A program made the position numbers and the translations under genes. A stretch of DNA of 64,000 nucleotides from contig CAVSWP010000008.1 of assembly GCA_963731665.1 (NCBI GenBank), positions 372,001 through 436,000 of the forward strand, in the 5' to 3' direction. Positions 51,538 to 60,245 of the stretch are shown here, piece by piece. This stretch comes from Chersky-840 sp035604715 (GTDB lineage: Bacteria > Actinomycetota > Acidimicrobiia > Acidimicrobiales > UBA8190). Positions within the stretch are counted from its first letter, which is position 1. Each line of letters opens with the position of its first letter. The notes under the pieces were generated by a model. The model saw only the letters and a list, made by a program, of their open reading frames with translations. It did not search any database and had not been told where the DNA came from.

Positions 51538-51845
51538 CGACACATTCTCGCAGGTCAGCAGGAGTAAGCAGGGTCCAAAAAGGGCCCCGTGACACGTCTG
51601 TGACACAGAACTTTCGCATCACCGTTTGACAAGTCCGAACAGAGACCCAGGGAACTCGGCCACCCGTATCTTTGTGATCGTCACCTATTGAGGGAAGAAC
51701 AGGCACGCTGCAAGCCACTCATGCCACTCGGTCGGCATGAGCCAGGAAAGCTTCCTGGGGCTCGTTGCTTTGAGTGCGACTTTGGGCCCGGTTGGCAGCC
51801 AAGCGGTGAGGTCAGGACTCTATCTGAGTCGCTCTCGCGCTGAGA
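51538..51845. other. Intergenic region downstream of ssrA
   Basis: 308 bp with no convincing gene. It is less GC-rich than the upstream locus. No integrase fragment and no second copy of the tmRNA 3' end (attachment-site duplicate) were found here. Confidence 0.6.
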
Positions 51846-52889
51846 TCACCTCCGCGGAAGATGGCCGGTGGACTTCGCCCACATGCTCGTCACACGCCTC
51901 GACGGGCCAGCGCTCGCCTCGAGGGCCTTCCCGATGGCGACGACGAGCGCTTGCGGCGAGGGCGACGAATCCGTGTAGGTCGTAAGGAACCCGCTGTTGT
52001 AGAGGCCGAGAATTTCACCATCGTTCGGGCCCGTACCGGTAAAGAGCCTCGTTTCGGCCTGTACCACATAGGCCTCGGCCGCCTCGGTGACGAGTATGGA
52101 GTCCATGACACCGGGCCCTGACGCCCGGTCGAAGGCCTGGAGACTGATGGTGGTGTATTGCGTCACGGTCTCGACGACACTCGAGAGCAGGTCGGTGGTG
52201 GCGGTCGGGTCTTGCTGCTCGGGGACGTTCTCGATCCGAGTGTCATTGTCGTTTGCTGTCGCGAAAGTGCGAAAGCGGGGGATGACGACCCCGAAGCACC
52301 CTGGGGGCAACGGGAGCTTCTCCGCCAGGCCCAACAAGGGGGCGGCGGACCTGGCGATGGTGACCCACTTTTCCATGAGCCACGTCGGCGGGAGAAACTC
52401 GCCCCCGTAGCCCAGCGTGTTCGACAGGTCTCGGGCGTGGATCCGCTGTCCGTCTGAGGCGATATACGTGACGCCGCGCTTCTGGGTGATATTGGCGAGC
52501 ATCTCCGACCGCGTGCGGGCGTGTTTTTCGGTTTCCGCGTTGTTGCGGAGCAGGCGTTCGCGTGCACCGTGAGGATCGTTACCGGGCATGGGCGTGACGG
52601 CGCGGGCGGCGATCATGTCCATGAACCAACTGTTCGGACCGCCCTCGCGATACGTCGCGGGCTCACTCCGCATCTTGACGGTCGGCAGCGGGTCGTCGTC
52701 GACCAGGTTGCGGATCGAGGTTTGCAGGGAGTCGAGGTCGGCCACGGCGGTGGCGATGGCCACGTCCTCCTCGAGCGTCAGGTCACGGCGCTCGTCGGCC
52801 GCCTTCTTGGCGATCTCGTTGGCCTTGGCCCGCAGTAGCTTGCGGTCGTCCTCGAGCTTCCAGCGGAGGGCCGTGTAGGTGTCGGTCAT
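51846..52889 (-). CDS. HK97-type phage major capsid protein, C-terminally truncated
   Basis: 347 residues from the ATG of MTDTYTALRW. The N-terminal 60 residues are a charged helical scaffold-like segment (NEIAKKAADERRDLTLEED, IRNLVDDDPLP), followed by capsid core blocks (GEFLPPTWLMEKWVTIARSA; PRFRTFATANDNDTRIENV; TTISLQAFDRAS; ILVTEAAEAYVVQAE; GLYNSGFL; VVAIGKALEAS). The capsid fold normally continues for another 50-100 residues with P-domain and A-loop segments; here it ends in ASAGPSRRVTSMWAKSTGHL, suggesting a deletion or frameshift. No portal, protease or terminase gene is nearby, so this is a prophage relic next to the tmRNA integration site. Confidence 0.85.
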   Translation of the reverse strand: MTDTYTALRWKLEDDRKLLRAKANEIAKKAADERRDLTLEEDVAIATAVADLDSLQTSIRNLVDDDPLPTVKMRSEPATYREGGPNSWFMDMIAARAVTPMPGNDPHGARERLLRNNAETEKHARTRSEMLANITQKRGVTYIASDGQRIHARDLSNTLGYGGEFLPPTWLMEKWVTIARSAAPLLGLAEKLPLPPGCFGVVIPRFRTFATANDNDTRIENVPEQQDPTATTDLLSSVVETVTQYTTISLQAFDRASGPGVMDSILVTEAAEAYVVQAETRLFTGTGPNDGEILGLYNSGFLTTYTDSSPSPQALVVAIGKALEASAGPSRRVTSMWAKSTGHLPRR

Positions 52890-53198
52890 GTACCCGTTAT
52901 CACACGATGTCCGACGACCACCTCGAAGATGTCCGCAGATGTCCCCTAGGAAACGGAGACCTCGTTCGGGCTCATTCGCCACAGCCCGGTATCCCCGATT
53001 ACAGCGCCCCCCAACCCGGTCGCTGGGCCCATGCTCTGGCCAGTCGGGAACGGCACTTCTCGCGCCCAGGCCACTTGGATACCAGTTGGACGTTTCCTGG
53101 CGGTTCCTTGGACTACGCCCTGGGGTGCATGCTTGTGATGGTGGCTGCTGAAGGACCCGTGCGAAGGGGCTGGTATCCCCGACCGTGGCGGCACTGCA
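52890..53198. other. Intergenic region
   Basis: 309 bp upstream of the capsid relic. A plus-strand frame of 112 codons (52907-53245) crosses it but has no recognisable motif, no ribosome site and biased composition, so it is not called. Confidence 0.5.
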
Positions 53199-54233
53199 TC
53201 ACGGCGCTGCGATTGCAGGAGCGACTCCGTAACTCGACAAAGTGAGAGTCATCTCAAACGCACCCTGCTGTCGCAGTGTCCTGAGGGGCAGATAATGCAC
53301 CGTGGTCGGTGGCTGGCCCGGACCCGAGACCCCATTTTCAATGGCGCTGATGGTGGGAACCTCCACAGCGTTCTCCGTATCAGAGCCGTCGGAGTAGACG
53401 CCGGTATAGAGGGGTTCGATTGCGGTGATCTGAAGGACTTGGCCCTCCGAGTCTCGCCAAACAGCGAGTGAGATTGGGATGACACCGGGATCGGGAACAT
53501 AGGTCTCATTGCTTCCGAGACCAGCGGTCGGCAGGGAGACCGCACTCGGCCCAAAGACGCTACGAAGCTCATTCTGGACAGCGAGAAGCGTCGTCGTACC
53601 GACGAACTTCGTCGCACGCTCACCTTTCACCCTATTTGGTCCCGCAGGGTTCAGAACCGTGCCTGGGAGGTCAGCAATTGTGAGCGCCCACGGCGAGGTC
53701 ATGAGGCCCTGTACGTCGTTGAGGCCATAGCCCGCGTTGGGCACTCTCTTCCAGGGCACATGCAACGTAGGTCCCTGGATCGCCGTATACAACGTTGTGC
53801 CGAGCCAGCGATTCGCCTGCATGGAAGGCTTTTGCCCACAACCAATCGTTTGTTCTGCGTAGGCGACGGCGTTGTTCTTTAGGTCGATTGATCCTCTTCC
53901 CGTGGTGACCGTGGTGTTGGAAGCCGGAATGCAGCCACCCTGGAGCGTGTCGCGGAATGTGAATGTGACCCGAGCTAACCCGGCCCTCGCCACGATTGGA
54001 CTCGACGGGCCAAAGGGTGAGCTAGGGGTGGTCCTTGCCTCGCCTCCAGACCAGAAGCCACCAGTGCCGAAGTAGATCCCAACAGCAGCAATGAGTGTCA
54101 TGGCCACGCCGAAACCGATGCGCCGCTTGCGCTGGCGTGAGCGGGCCTCTCGGATCAGGGCCTGTGCATCTGGGCCCAATGATCCACTTCGCGTTCCCTC
54201 GGCCGATTGTTCAGCGTCGAGAACCTTGCGCAT
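53199..54233 (-). CDS. Membrane-anchored protein of unknown function
   Basis: 344 residues, ATG preceded by GGGGGG. The N-terminal 35 residues are charged and cytoplasmic-like (ALIREARSRQRKRRIG), then one membrane helix (FGVAMTLIAAVGIYFGTGGF), then an extracytoplasmic domain of about 280 residues, mostly beta, with one likely disulfide pair (GGCIPASN and QTIGCGQ). The layout resembles anti-sigma-like or sensor proteins but no family motif was found. It is divergent from a GntR regulator at 39 bp. Confidence 0.7.
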   Translation of the reverse strand: MRKVLDAEQSAEGTRSGSLGPDAQALIREARSRQRKRRIGFGVAMTLIAAVGIYFGTGGFWSGGEARTTPSSPFGPSSPIVARAGLARVTFTFRDTLQGGCIPASNTTVTTGRGSIDLKNNAVAYAEQTIGCGQKPSMQANRWLGTTLYTAIQGPTLHVPWKRVPNAGYGLNDVQGLMTSPWALTIADLPGTVLNPAGPNRVKGERATKFVGTTTLLAVQNELRSVFGPSAVSLPTAGLGSNETYVPDPGVIPISLAVWRDSEGQVLQITAIEPLYTGVYSDGSDTENAVEVPTISAIENGVSGPGQPPTTVHYLPLRTLRQQGAFEMTLTLSSYGVAPAIAAP

Positions 54234-54272
54234 GCAATCCCCCCTTGTCGGGTGGAACTGAATGGAACTACT

Positions 54273-54632
54273 ATGGCTAGTCTCATGTTTGTTGTCAAGG
54301 TGGACCGTTCGACAGGTGATCTGCTTCACGACCAAGTGGCAAGCGAGATTCGTCGCGCCATTGCTGAAGGTGAGGCTGGCCCTGGAGAGCGGTTGCCACC
54401 GGCGAAGGACCTCGCGGCTGTGCTGGGTGTCAACAAGAACACGGTCCTGCGGGCCTTCCGTCTGCTTCGTGACGAAGGTCTCCTTGACTTCACCCGAGGA
54501 CGGGGCGTAACAGTCGCTGGTTCTCCGCAAAGAGGTGCCGTCGTTCGCAGAGTGCGGGAGCTGGTCGAGTACGCCAAGCGCCAGGGTTACCCGCCGAGCG
54601 AGGTCATCGCCATGATCGAAAGGCTTTCGTAG
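54273..54632 (+). CDS. GntR-family regulator, YtrA-like short type
   Basis: 119 residues from ATG 54273 (ATG 54285 possible). N-terminal winged helix: LHDQVASEIRRAIAEGEAGP, LPPAKDLAAVLGVNKNTVLR, LLRDEGLLDFTRGRGVTV. The C-terminal part is a short helical segment rather than a ligand domain, the YtrA pattern, in which the regulator controls neighbouring membrane/transporter genes. It is cotranscribed with a small membrane protein and divergent from another. Confidence 0.88.
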   Translation: MASLMFVVKVDRSTGDLLHDQVASEIRRAIAEGEAGPGERLPPAKDLAAVLGVNKNTVLRAFRLLRDEGLLDFTRGRGVTVAGSPQRGAVVRRVRELVEYAKRQGYPPSEVIAMIERLS

Positions 54633-54634
54633 CC

Positions 54635-54892
54635 GTGTTGTGGCTGAGAAAGCTGGGCCATGGCGAGCGCATCGTGCTCGTCGTTGCCATCGGAGTGGCT
54701 GTCGACACGTTCTGCTCCTACTTCGTTCCCCTGGGTACTTGGCCCCTGGGCGCAGCGGCTGTCTACTTCATGAGGGCAGGACCTGCTGGGTGGTTCCGAG
54801 TTGTCGTCTGGATCGTATTGGCCTTTGGGTGGGGCGCTTGCTCAATCAGTATTTTGCGAGCGCCCTCAGAGCAGTCACCTGATTCAGACTGA
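54635..54892 (+). CDS. Small two-helix membrane protein
   Basis: 85 residues, GTG start, 2 bp after the GntR stop. Two hydrophobic segments (IVLVVAIGVAVDTFCSYFVP; FRVVVWIVLAFGWGACSIS). No family recognised. Probably controlled by the upstream GntR/YtrA-type regulator. Confidence 0.65.
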   Translation: MLWLRKLGHGERIVLVVAIGVAVDTFCSYFVPLGTWPLGAAAVYFMRAGPAGWFRVVVWIVLAFGWGACSISILRAPSEQSPDSD

Positions 54893-55600
54893 CCGACCCC
54901 CCATCCTGGAATGCCACACCGAGTACCGGGCGCCAGATAGGGCCAGGATCAGCCTCCAGGCGGCAACCGGGATCACCCGGACCCGGATGCCCTCCCAGTG
55001 CCCTGTGATGCCGTGACATTGCCCTAGTCGCCCGATGGGCAGCCCCACGGGAGCCGCCCGGAAATGTTCAGCGCGACTCGAATACTGCGCGAGTCGCCAA
55101 TCGGCCCTGTTACCCAAAATCCGGTGCAACCTGTCGGACGCAGAGGAAGACATGGGGTGCGTACAGCCCCGATTATGCGTGGCGATCGTCGAATGTCCCG
55201 GCAGACTGTCAGCGAGTCACGGAAATGCGCCATCACCCGGTCGTCATTCTTGACAATGCCTCCCCGCCCGTTGCCCCTAGGGTGGCGAGCCGAGTGTCTC
55301 CAACCGGTGGAGGCCATACGCGAGGAGCACCTCGATAGCTCTTAGTCGTCCGCATTTTCGGCCGCTCTGCTGGGGATACGGCGTCTGCCTGAAGTTGTTT
55401 TGAGACCACCCCGCGGACCCAGGGCTCGTAACCGAGAGGGCGTCAACGGGCTTCCTCAACTTCAATCCGATAGCGGCACGCTCACTGAGTGTCGACGGTA
55501 GAAACGGTTTGGGAGTATTCCCTGGCCGCCAGGGCTCTGCCCTGTTAGCGTTCGACGCTGAACGGCTTAGCGTGCTCACGGGGGCGAACGAGGAGGGGCT
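54893..55600. other. Intergenic region with dispersed repeat copy 1 and a possible IS end
   Basis: 708 bp without a convincing gene. It contains dispersed repeat copy 1 (54972-55175). At 55398-55413 the sequence TTTTGAGACCACCCCG resembles TTGAGACCGCCCCG near 57380 by the IS30 fragment and may be a leftover insertion-sequence end. A minus-strand frame at 55277-55579 lacks recognisable motifs. Confidence 0.5.
54972..55175 (+). repeat. Dispersed repeat family, copy 1
   Basis: Starts ATCACCCGGACCCGGATG and ends near the block CCGGTGCAACCTGTCGGACG then GAGGAAGACA and AGCCCCGA. The same landmarks, in the same order and orientation, recur at 60745-60945 and 63542-63747. This copy contains a perfect 8-bp hairpin, GCGACTCG (55073-55080) with CGAGTCGC (55090-55097). 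About 204 bp, noncoding by appearance. Confidence 0.8.
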
Positions 55601-56989
55601 ATGGCGATCGCAGCGAGGCGCATTGCAGCGATGGTTGCGATGGCTCTACTGGTTACGTCGTGGGTGTGGTCCGCCTCACCAGCCTGGGCGCATGCTCACC
55701 CGGCGCACGCGCACCGTCCACGAATCACAGGTTTTGCAGCCTCACCCGCCACTGTTGCCTCGTCGGACGAACCGTCGACGGTCTCGGCTTCGGTGTCGAA
55801 TGCCACCTCGTGCACCCTTTCCGCCATACCAGCCCTAGCCTACGGCGCCGGAACGGTTAGCTGCTCGGGGGGCACGGTCAGCCAAATCGTAGGGTTCCCG
55901 GAGAACACAACGACACGTGCCGTAAGATACCACGTTACCCTCACCGCCACCGGCCCCGGTGGCACGAAGTCGAAGAGTGTGAAGGTGAAGGTCGATGTTG
56001 CATCTGGTGGCACCTTCGACTTTGACAGTCCCTGGGCCGTGGCCTTCGACGGGACGAACAACACCATCTGGGTGGCCAACCCTTCCAGCGGCTCGGTCAC
56101 GGAGTTGAATGCGAGCACCGGAGCCTGGGTGCGGACCATCTTGAGTTTCTGCAACGGCCAAGCTCCCATCGGCGTGGCCTTCGACGGGACGAACAACACC
56201 GTCTGGGTGGCCAACTACGACTCGGTCACGGAGCTGAATGCGAGCACCGGGTCCTGCATGCAGAGCCTCTCGGGCGGCTCCTATGGCTTCGACGGTCCCT
56301 ACGCCGTGGCCTTCGACGGGACGAACAACACCGTCTGGGTGACTAATCTCCAGGGCGACTCGGTTACGGAGCTGAATGCGAGCACCGGGGCCTGGGTGCA
56401 GACCCTCTCGGGCGTTCCCTACGGCTTCGACAGTCCCTACGCCTTGGCCTTCGACGGGACGAGCAACACCATGTGGGTGGCCAACTACTACGGCGACTCG
56501 GTCACGGAGTTGAATGCGAGCACCGGGGCCTGGATGCAGACCCTCTCGGGTGGCTCCTACGGCTTCAACGGTCCCTACGCCGTGGCTTTTGACGGGACGA
56601 ACAACACCATGTGGGTGGCCAACTACGCCGGCAACTCGGTCACGGAGTTGAATGCGAGCACCGGGGTCTGGGTGCAGACCCTCTCGGACGTCGTCTACGG
56701 CTTCAACGGTCCCAACGCCGTGGCTTTTGACGGGACGAACAACACCGTGTGGGTGACCAACTACGCCGGCAACTCGGTCACGGAGTTGAATGCGAGCACT
56801 GGGGCCTGGATCCAGACCCTCTCGGGCGGCTCCTACGGCTTCAACCTTCCCCTTGCCGTTGCCTTTGACGGGACGAACAACACCATCTGGGTGACCAACG
56901 ACTACGGCAATTCCGGCACGGGCAACTCGGTCACGGAGGTGAATGCGAGCACTGGGGCCTGGATCCAGACCCTCTCAAACGGAACCTGA
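55601..56989 (+). CDS. Secreted seven-repeat beta-propeller-like protein
   Basis: 462 residues, ATG after GAGGAGG. Signal peptide (AAMVAMALLVTSWVWSASPAWA), then an Ig-like domain at about 40-130 (ITGFAASPATVASSDEPS; YHVTLTATGPGGTKSKSV), then seven repeats of about 43 residues with the pattern AVAFDGTNNTVWVANYAGNS-VTELNASTG-W-QTLSGG, typical of NHL/Vgb-type six- or seven-bladed propellers. The repeats are nearly identical in DNA, so they were amplified recently. The gene ends 8 bp from an IS30 fragment. Confidence 0.82.
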   Translation: MAIAARRIAAMVAMALLVTSWVWSASPAWAHAHPAHAHRPRITGFAASPATVASSDEPSTVSASVSNATSCTLSAIPALAYGAGTVSCSGGTVSQIVGFPENTTTRAVRYHVTLTATGPGGTKSKSVKVKVDVASGGTFDFDSPWAVAFDGTNNTIWVANPSSGSVTELNASTGAWVRTILSFCNGQAPIGVAFDGTNNTVWVANYDSVTELNASTGSCMQSLSGGSYGFDGPYAVAFDGTNNTVWVTNLQGDSVTELNASTGAWVQTLSGVPYGFDSPYALAFDGTSNTMWVANYYGDSVTELNASTGAWMQTLSGGSYGFNGPYAVAFDGTNNTMWVANYAGNSVTELNASTGVWVQTLSDVVYGFNGPNAVAFDGTNNTVWVTNYAGNSVTELNASTGAWIQTLSGGSYGFNLPLAVAFDGTNNTIWVTNDYGNSGTGNSVTEVNASTGAWIQTLSNGT

Positions 56990-56997
56990 CTGTCGGG

Positions 56998-57315
56998 TCA
57001 CACAGCGTCTCGTGATCCCGTGGGATCAGGAGAGGCTTCTCGAGAGATCGTCGAGGGTGCGCGACCCAGCCCGGCCGCCGCCTGCCGCATCGACAGCCCG
57101 GTGGCGAGCCCTCGGGAGATCTCCTCTCGTTCCGCCAGTGATATCCGGGCGTCGGACCACACGGTCGGAGCGAGCAGACGAATGCCGCCGGTCTTCTGGA
57201 TCAGGCCGTGAACCCCACCTTGGGACCGGCCGATGGAACGGGCGATCGACCGCATTGACTCACCAGCCTCAAACCGGTCCCACACCTCGGACTGCTCTGC
57301 AGCAGAGAACTGCAT
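56998..57315 (-). pseudogene. IS30-family transposase, N-terminal fragment
   Basis: 105 residues remain of a transposase normally above 300. The helix-turn-helix regions are clear: FSAAEQSEVWDRFEAGESMR with SIARSIGRSQGGVHGLIQKTGG, and ISLAEREEISRGLATGLSMR with AAGLGRAPSTISRE. After SRE the sequence is no longer transposase-like and ends, and the DDE catalytic domain is absent. It abuts the 3' end of the propeller gene, suggesting a deletion or recombination boundary at about 57000. Confidence 0.85.
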
Positions 57316-57473
57316 TTGCGTCCCACACCTCCAGGTCGGCGCCAGCTTCCGCTGTTCGCCTCACCGGTGCGTGGATAGCTTGAGACCGCCCCGAGTATCG
57401 TACGCGCTAGGCGCGTCGGCCAGGGTCAGCCGCCGGGCCCCAGCACCGGCATCCTTGTGCCGGATGGTCGGTG

Positions 57474-59630
57474 TCAGCGTCTGTGGTGCTGGCCTCCCGT
57501 GAGCGTGGAGGCGTGCGCCGATACTCGTGCAGCCGAGACTACGAGCGGCGTGGTCGACGTGAACGGCCCGGCGAGACTGATGACCCGCACGACGCCGCCC
57601 TGTGATCCCGCGGGGACGATCACGCTTACCTTGGTCGGTGCGGTTTTGATGATCCGGGCCGAGATCCCCCCGATGGTCACGCCGGTGACCTCGGAGAGGT
57701 TGGTCCCGTCGATGGTGAGCTTCTTATTGGGGCGTGCCCGAGTTGGGCTGAACCCGGTCACCTGGGGCATTTCTCCGCCGATGTGGAAGCGGGGGTCCCC
57801 GGGGGGTAGCTCCAGCTTGGCGACCACGCTCCCGGTCACTTCTGTTACCGACTTGTAGCAGGCCTCCCTGAAATGGGACCCGTGGCACTTGGCCAGGAAC
57901 ACCGGCGGCGGCGGTGACGCCTCCACCGGCTGGTAACAGATGACGACCCCCTTTTTGCTGGGAAGGCCTTGGACTGTGGCGGTCACCGTCACACTTGTTC
58001 CGGCCGCCAGTCCGGTGTCAGTCAGGGTGGCCACCGGTGCCACGTAGCTGAAGCCCACACCACAGGAGAGGCTCTGAGGGGCCACCGTGAGCGCCACGGT
58101 ACCTGTGCCCGTACCCGTGGTGCCCGTCGCCGTCACCGTCTGGGAAGGACTTTGTACCGTGTCCGTGCAGCTGCTTCCTGGCCCGCAACCAGAAGCGGTG
58201 AGGGTGGCGGTGGCGATCGCCGAGTTGTAGTTGCTATCCCCGGAGTAGGTGGCGGTCACCGTGTAGGGGCTCAGCGAAGCGCTCTCGGTGATAGCGCAGC
58301 TCCCTGATCCCGCGGCGAGCGGATTTATGGAGCACGTCCCTCCCTGGTTGTCTGCAATGTTGACCGACCCCGTCGGTGTCGGCCCGGCACCGCTCACAGA
58401 CACTGCAAAGGTGACCGGACCCGGTGTGACCGGGAGGGGCGAGGCAGTGATGGAAAGCTCAGCAGTGGAACCACCGCCAGCCACGACCGTGCTCGTATAG
58501 ATCGGCTCGAAGTTGACGTCGCTACCGACAGCAGTGCAGTCGGTGGCCGAGATGCAGCTCACCCCAATGAGTCCCCCATTTCCGGCACCGTCGGCGCTGG
58601 TGCCGGCGACGTCGGCCACAGAACCCCATGTACCACTGGATTCGCTCACGTAGGACAACCCGTCGTTGTCGTAACCGACGGCCGTGCAGTCTGTAGCGTC
58701 ACTACAACTCATGCCGTAGAGCATCCCTCCGCCCCCGGCGTCGGCGATAGTGGTGGCAGATCCCCACGTTCCACCCGATTCGGTGGCATAGAACGGACCG
58801 CTGCCGTCATCACCGACGGCGGTGCAGTCCGTGGCCGAGGTACAGATCACGCTGTTGAATTCGTTACCAGCTGGTATGGAGAGGTCACCAGCTGGGGTGG
58901 GGATGTCGGTGATCGCACCCCACGTGCCACCGGACTCGGTCACATAAAAGGGCTCGTTGTTCGTGTTGTCGATACCGACGGCGGTGCAGTTTCCGGCCGA
59001 GGTGCAGCTTACCTGAGTGGTGTAATCCCCGACAGAGCTCGGGATCACGGCGACAGGTCCCCACGTGCCACCGGTCTCGGTGGCATAGATCGAAGAGCTC
59101 TTGTTGCCCCCGACGGCCGTGCAGTCGGTGGCGTCGCTACAGCTCACACTGCTGAAGCCTGCGACAGGGCCGTGCCCACCCAGAGCGGAGAGTCCCGTAG
59201 CAGATCCCCACGTGCCACCCGATTCGGTCACATAGAACGGCTCGAAGCTCTCAGGAGCATTCTCGATCTCACCGACGGCGGTGCAGTTTCCGGCCGAGGT
59301 ACAGCTCATGCCGCCCGGCGACGCACTACTTGCAATTATAGTTAACGCGCCCCATGTGCCACCCGATTCGGTGACCTCGATCAGATCGTCGATCCCGTCC
59401 TGACCGATGGCGGTGCAGTCCGTGGCGGAGGTACAGCTTATGCTCGAGAAGTATCCACTCCCCCCTGGGGAGCCCGCGATCTCGATCGGTGAGCCAAAGC
59501 CGCTACTCGCCGCCGCCACCCCGGAGCCAGTCACGACGGCCCCACCAGCGGTGGCCAGAACGAGGCTTGCCGTACTCAGCCAGAAACCTGCTCGTCGAGT
59601 GCGACCGCCCAGCCGACTTGTTGCCCACAT
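57474..59630 (-). CDS. Secreted protein with seven Cys-paired repeats, Ig-like and IPT/TIG domains
   Basis: 718 residues, ATG after AAGGAG. Signal peptide at about 10-40 (GFWLSTASLVLATAGG). Residues about 55-385 hold seven repeats built on SCTSATDCTAVG and YVTESGGTWG, each with two cysteines seven positions apart that probably form a disulfide; seven such units suggest a beta-propeller. Then an Ig-like domain (about 390-480; TPTGSVNIADNQGG, YTVTATYSGDSNYNS), a basic linker with a four-cysteine stretch, and an IPT/TIG domain (about 630-700; VTGFSPTRARPNKKLTIDG). Probably a surface adhesive or binding protein; no enzyme motif. Confidence 0.82.
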   Translation of the reverse strand: MWATSRLGGRTRRAGFWLSTASLVLATAGGAVVTGSGVAAASSGFGSPIEIAGSPGGSGYFSSISCTSATDCTAIGQDGIDDLIEVTESGGTWGALTIIASSASPGGMSCTSAGNCTAVGEIENAPESFEPFYVTESGGTWGSATGLSALGGHGPVAGFSSVSCSDATDCTAVGGNKSSSIYATETGGTWGPVAVIPSSVGDYTTQVSCTSAGNCTAVGIDNTNNEPFYVTESGGTWGAITDIPTPAGDLSIPAGNEFNSVICTSATDCTAVGDDGSGPFYATESGGTWGSATTIADAGGGGMLYGMSCSDATDCTAVGYDNDGLSYVSESSGTWGSVADVAGTSADGAGNGGLIGVSCISATDCTAVGSDVNFEPIYTSTVVAGGGSTAELSITASPLPVTPGPVTFAVSVSGAGPTPTGSVNIADNQGGTCSINPLAAGSGSCAITESASLSPYTVTATYSGDSNYNSAIATATLTASGCGPGSSCTDTVQSPSQTVTATGTTGTGTGTVALTVAPQSLSCGVGFSYVAPVATLTDTGLAAGTSVTVTATVQGLPSKKGVVICYQPVEASPPPPVFLAKCHGSHFREACYKSVTEVTGSVVAKLELPPGDPRFHIGGEMPQVTGFSPTRARPNKKLTIDGTNLSEVTGVTIGGISARIIKTAPTKVSVIVPAGSQGGVVRVISLAGPFTSTTPLVVSAARVSAHASTLTGGQHHRR

Positions 59631-60245
59631 GGCGTCGTCTCCTTGATCGGGACCCTCCCGCCGCAGGGGATCTGGGCGTCAGTTGAGCATGGATTCGATC
59701 ACCGTGCTCAAAGCTGGGATTCACCTGAGTGGTCGACGCGCAAAGCTGACGAACAGCGTCGCTGCGGGGTACAGGGCGCCCGAGAGGACCCGCATGATGG
59801 CTTAGCCGGTGACCCGATGCACCCGTTCCAGTGTGGGCTGGGTAGGCGTTTAGACCGCACGCAAGCGCCGGGTTCTGCGCCGGTGGTCCCGGTGAATCAC
59901 CGAGCCGTTCCGAGCAGTATCGCTCGGTGCCGCGATTCCGGGCGGTTGGGCTCCGGGCCAGGGTGCGAACAAACGGGGCTGAACCAGTAACCGCCCTGCC
60001 ATCGGTCAGACCGGCAGCGGTCCCGGGATGGGTCCAGAAGGCCGTGGCGGCCCGCAACGGAGCACCGAGCAGCGGCTGACGGCGGTCGAAGGGACGGTGC
60101 TCAAGAGACCACGGGGCGCATCCTGGAAACCCGCCAGCCACCCTGACGCCTAACGCTGGCCACCGGGAGTCGAGGCCCCCAGCCCGTCTCTCCGAGAGGA
60201 CTTCCGACCCTGTCCGGCCCGGCTCTCGAGATCGATAGTTGAGCC
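59631..60245. other. Intergenic region
   Basis: 615 bp between a secreted-protein gene and the CBS gene. Frames on both strands are open for up to about 115-210 codons but lack motifs, ribosome sites and normal codon pattern. No RNA gene or repeat was recognised. Confidence 0.5.

Noticed and set aside
52907..53245. Plus-strand open frame of 112 codons near the capsid relic
   Set aside because: No ribosome site, no motif, and overlap with the end of a supported minus-strand gene.
55277..55579. Minus-strand open frame of 100 codons before the propeller gene
   Set aside because: No recognisable domain; it runs across a possible IS end and adjoins the repeat copy, so it is probably noncoding.
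59503..60141. Minus-strand open frame of 212 codons
   Set aside because: It overlaps the signal-peptide region of the 718-residue secreted protein and lacks motifs.
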